NCBI GenBank assembly: GCA_021815655.1
Contig: JAKAGJ010000096.1
Location: 1-7,310, forward strand
Direction: 5' to 3'
DNA length: 7,310 nt
Source of the DNA: Deltaproteobacteria bacterium
GTDB taxonomy: Bacteria; Desulfobacterota; Desulfarculia; Desulfarculales; Desulfarculaceae
Shown here: positions 5,854-7,310 of the stretch, piece after piece
How positions within the stretch are numbered: the stretch's first letter is position 1
Layout of the letters: each line of letters starts with the position of its first letter
The notes under the pieces: model-generated
Seen by the model: the letters and a program-made list of their open reading frames with translations, nothing else
What the model was told of the DNA's origin: nothing
The model's database searches: none
Made by a program: the position numbers and the translations under genes

Positions 5854-6999
5854 TTGCGCGTAGCCATCGACGTGCGCACCGTGACCCAGGCCCGATCGGG
5901 GGTGGGCAACTACGTGCTCAACCTCCTGGCGGGCTTGCGCCAGGTGGCCCCCGAGCACGAGTTCTTTCTGGTGGGGCAGCGGCGCAATCTGGAAATCCTG
6001 GGGCAGGGGCAGCCTCCGGGGCTCCGCCATCAGGCGCGGCTGTCCCACGAGAGCCATCCCTGGGGCGACCTCTGGGAGCACCTGTGGCTGCCCCGGGTGC
6101 TGGGGCGCCATGGCGTGCAGGTGATGCACGGCCCGGCCACCCTCATCCCCCTGGCTGGGGACGGCTACGCCTGCGTGGCCACCATCCACGACCTGGTGGC
6201 CTTTCTCTACCCCGAAACCATCCCCAAGAAGTACGCCCTGTACATGACCTGGCTCATGAGGCGCGTGGTCCAGCGCGCCCAGCGCATCATCAGCGTCAGC
6301 CAGTGCACCAAGGACGACTTGGTGCGGGTGCTGGGCGTGCCTAGTGAACGCATCGCCGTGATCCACGAGGCGGCCCAGCCGGGCTTTCGTCCTCTGGAGG
6401 ACCAGGCGGCCCTGGCGCGGGTGCGGCGGCGCTACGGCATCGACAAGCCCTTTTTCTACCACGTGGGCAACGTGGAGCCGCGCAAGAACCTGCCGCGCCT
6501 GCTCAAGGCCTTTCTGCTCCTGCGCCAGAGGCTGGCGGGCCGGGCGCAACTGGTCATCAGCGGCCAGAAGGGTTGGCTCACCGGCCAGCTCCACGGGGCC
6601 ATGAGCAAGCTGGACTTGGACGAGGACGTGATCTTCACCGGCTACATGCCCCAGGAGGACCTGCCGTTGATGATGAACGCGGCCTTGGCCTTTGTCTTCC
6701 CCTCGCTCTACGAGGGCTTCGGCCTGCCGGCCCTGGAGGCCATGAGCTGCGGCACCCCGCTCATCACCAGCAACCTGAGCTCCTTGCCCGAGATCGTGGG
6801 CGACGCGGCGCTGTTGGTGGAACCGCGGGACGAGAAGCAGATCGCCGAAGCCATGTGGCGGGTCTTCGAGGACGCCGGCCTGCGCCAGCGGCTGAAGCTG
6901 GCGGGCATGGAGCGGGCGGCCCGCTTCAGCTGGCCAGAGGCCGCGCGCCAGACCATGGCGGTGTACCTGGACGCCCACCGGGAGGCCGGGGGCCGATGA
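5854..6999 (+). CDS. Glycosyltransferase family 4, MtfB-like, TTG start
   Basis: A 381-residue GT-B sugar transferase resembling the MtfB/WbdB-type mannosyltransferase branch of GT4. The protein should begin at the TTG at 5854, giving the typical opening (M/L)RVAIDVRT, then SGVGNYVLNLL (15-25). The frame is open back into gene 5, but AGGAG at 5844-5848 overlaps the stop of gene 5 and is five bases before the TTG, so the longer reading is not credible. Motifs in order: VMHGPATLIPL (90-100), TIHDLVAFLYPETIP (110-124), RIISVSQCTKDDL (144-156), HVGNVEPRKNL (203-213; Arg210 and Lys211 bind donor phosphate), VISGQKGW (234-241), FTGYMPQEDLPLMMNAA (261-277) and EX7E in YEGFGLPALEAMSCG (Glu287, Glu295). 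It starts 8 bases after gene 5 and overlaps gene 7 by four bases (ATGA). The mannosyltransferase idea rests on subfamily resemblance alone. Confidence 0.92.
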   Translation: MRVAIDVRTVTQARSGVGNYVLNLLAGLRQVAPEHEFFLVGQRRNLEILGQGQPPGLRHQARLSHESHPWGDLWEHLWLPRVLGRHGVQVMHGPATLIPLAGDGYACVATIHDLVAFLYPETIPKKYALYMTWLMRRVVQRAQRIISVSQCTKDDLVRVLGVPSERIAVIHEAAQPGFRPLEDQAALARVRRRYGIDKPFFYHVGNVEPRKNLPRLLKAFLLLRQRLAGRAQLVISGQKGWLTGQLHGAMSKLDLDEDVIFTGYMPQEDLPLMMNAALAFVFPSLYEGFGLPALEAMSCGTPLITSNLSSLPEIVGDAALLVEPRDEKQIAEAMWRVFEDAGLRQRLKLAGMERAARFSWPEAARQTMAVYLDAHREAGGR

Positions 7000-7310
7000 G
7001 GATCGCCTACGATCTGCGCATCCTGGAGCCGGCCATGCATGGCATGGCCCGCTACGGCCTGGAGCTGCTGGGGGCCTTGCTGGCCCTGGACCCGGGGCTG
7101 GAGGTGCGGGTGCTGCTGCGGCGCCAGGAGGAGGCGGGCCTGCTGCCCGGCCATCCAGGTCTGCGGGTGGTGTTCCATGACCTGGCGCCCTATGCCCCGG
7201 CGGCGCAGGCGCGCCTGCCCGGCATTCTGCGCGCGCTTAAGCCCGATCTTTATTTCTGCCCCTTCTTCGCCCCGCCGGTGCTCTATGGCGGGGCCATGGC
7301 GCTGACCATC
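6996..7310 (+). CDS. Glycosyltransferase family 4, MtfB-like, N-terminal part only (runs off the window)
   Basis: The first 105 codons of a further GT4 enzyme, open to the right edge. It begins at the ATG at 6996, which overlaps the stop of gene 6 as ATGA, with GGGAGG (6980-6985) ten bases upstream. The translation opens MRIAYDLRILEPAMHGMARY, the same first strand and glycine-loop layout as gene 6 (MRVAIDVRT...SGVGNY). It continues with a typical acceptor-domain helix (GLELLGALLALDPG), ALKPDLYFCPFFAPPVLYG (80-98), and ends at ALTI, where relatives continue with a His-Asp. Only the acceptor-binding half is visible; the donor domain, EX7E motif and stop lie outside. Together with gene 6 it looks like a tandem pair of related transferases adding neighbouring sugars (inference). 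Confidence 0.85.
   Translation, partial: MRIAYDLRILEPAMHGMARYGLELLGALLALDPGLEVRVLLRRQEEAGLLPGHPGLRVVFHDLAPYAPAAQARLPGILRALKPDLYFCPFFAPPVLYGGAMALTI

Noticed and set aside
5842..6978. Minus-strand open frame opposite gene 6 (378 codons)
   Set aside because: The opposite strand encodes a complete GT4 with all motifs; this translation is biased in composition and unrecognisable.
7039..7305. Plus-strand 88-codon open frame near the right edge
   Set aside because: Trp/Cys/Arg-rich shadow of the gene starting at 6996, whose own frame gives a proper GT4 N-terminus.

Overview
The window is a dense block of seven genes, all on the + strand, from a cell-surface glycan (O-antigen, capsule or exopolysaccharide) biosynthesis locus. 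The DNA is very GC-rich (roughly 70% by eye), with CTG, GCC and GGC codons dominating and gaps between genes from -4 to +26 bases. This fits a high-GC Gram-negative bacterium. An anaerobe of the Desulfobacterota (deltaproteobacterial) type is plausible because of the oxygen-sensitive radical SAM enzyme, but no marker gene fixes the taxon.

Layout: (1) 15-959, radical SAM enzyme with a C-terminal SPASM-type cysteine cluster, possibly beginning just upstream of the window; (2) 986-2191, GT4 glycosyltransferase; (3) 2194-3156, membrane-anchored GT2 of the DPM1/ArnC/GtrB type; (4) 3177-4622, Wzx-like oligosaccharide flippase; (5) 4622-5845, GT4 glycosyltransferase; (6) 5854-6999, GT4 glycosyltransferase of the MtfB-like type with a TTG start; (7) from 6996 past the right edge, the N-terminal part of another MtfB-like GT4. 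Genes 2 to 7 look like one operon with coupled translation. The best promoter candidate in the window (TTGAAA, 17 bases, TATAGT) lies inside the 3' end of gene 1 and would drive genes 2 onward. A GNRA-capped hairpin sits at the start of the predicted transcript.

How the genes fit together (inference from families): the soluble GT4 enzymes add sugars from nucleotide donors to an undecaprenyl-linked oligosaccharide on the cytoplasmic face. The GT2 either joins in or makes an undecaprenyl-phosphate-sugar for later decoration. The flippase then moves the lipid-linked product across the inner membrane. The initiating phosphoglycosyltransferase, the polymerase (Wzy), chain-length control and export genes are not in this window. 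The substrate of the radical SAM protein is unknown and is the least ordinary part of the locus.

No RNA genes, mobile elements, CRISPR arrays or convincing intrinsic terminators were seen. No gap between genes exceeds 26 bases. I do not see a clearly new system here. The points most worth checking are the radical SAM partner, the internal promoter with its leader hairpin, and the atypical composition at two gene ends.
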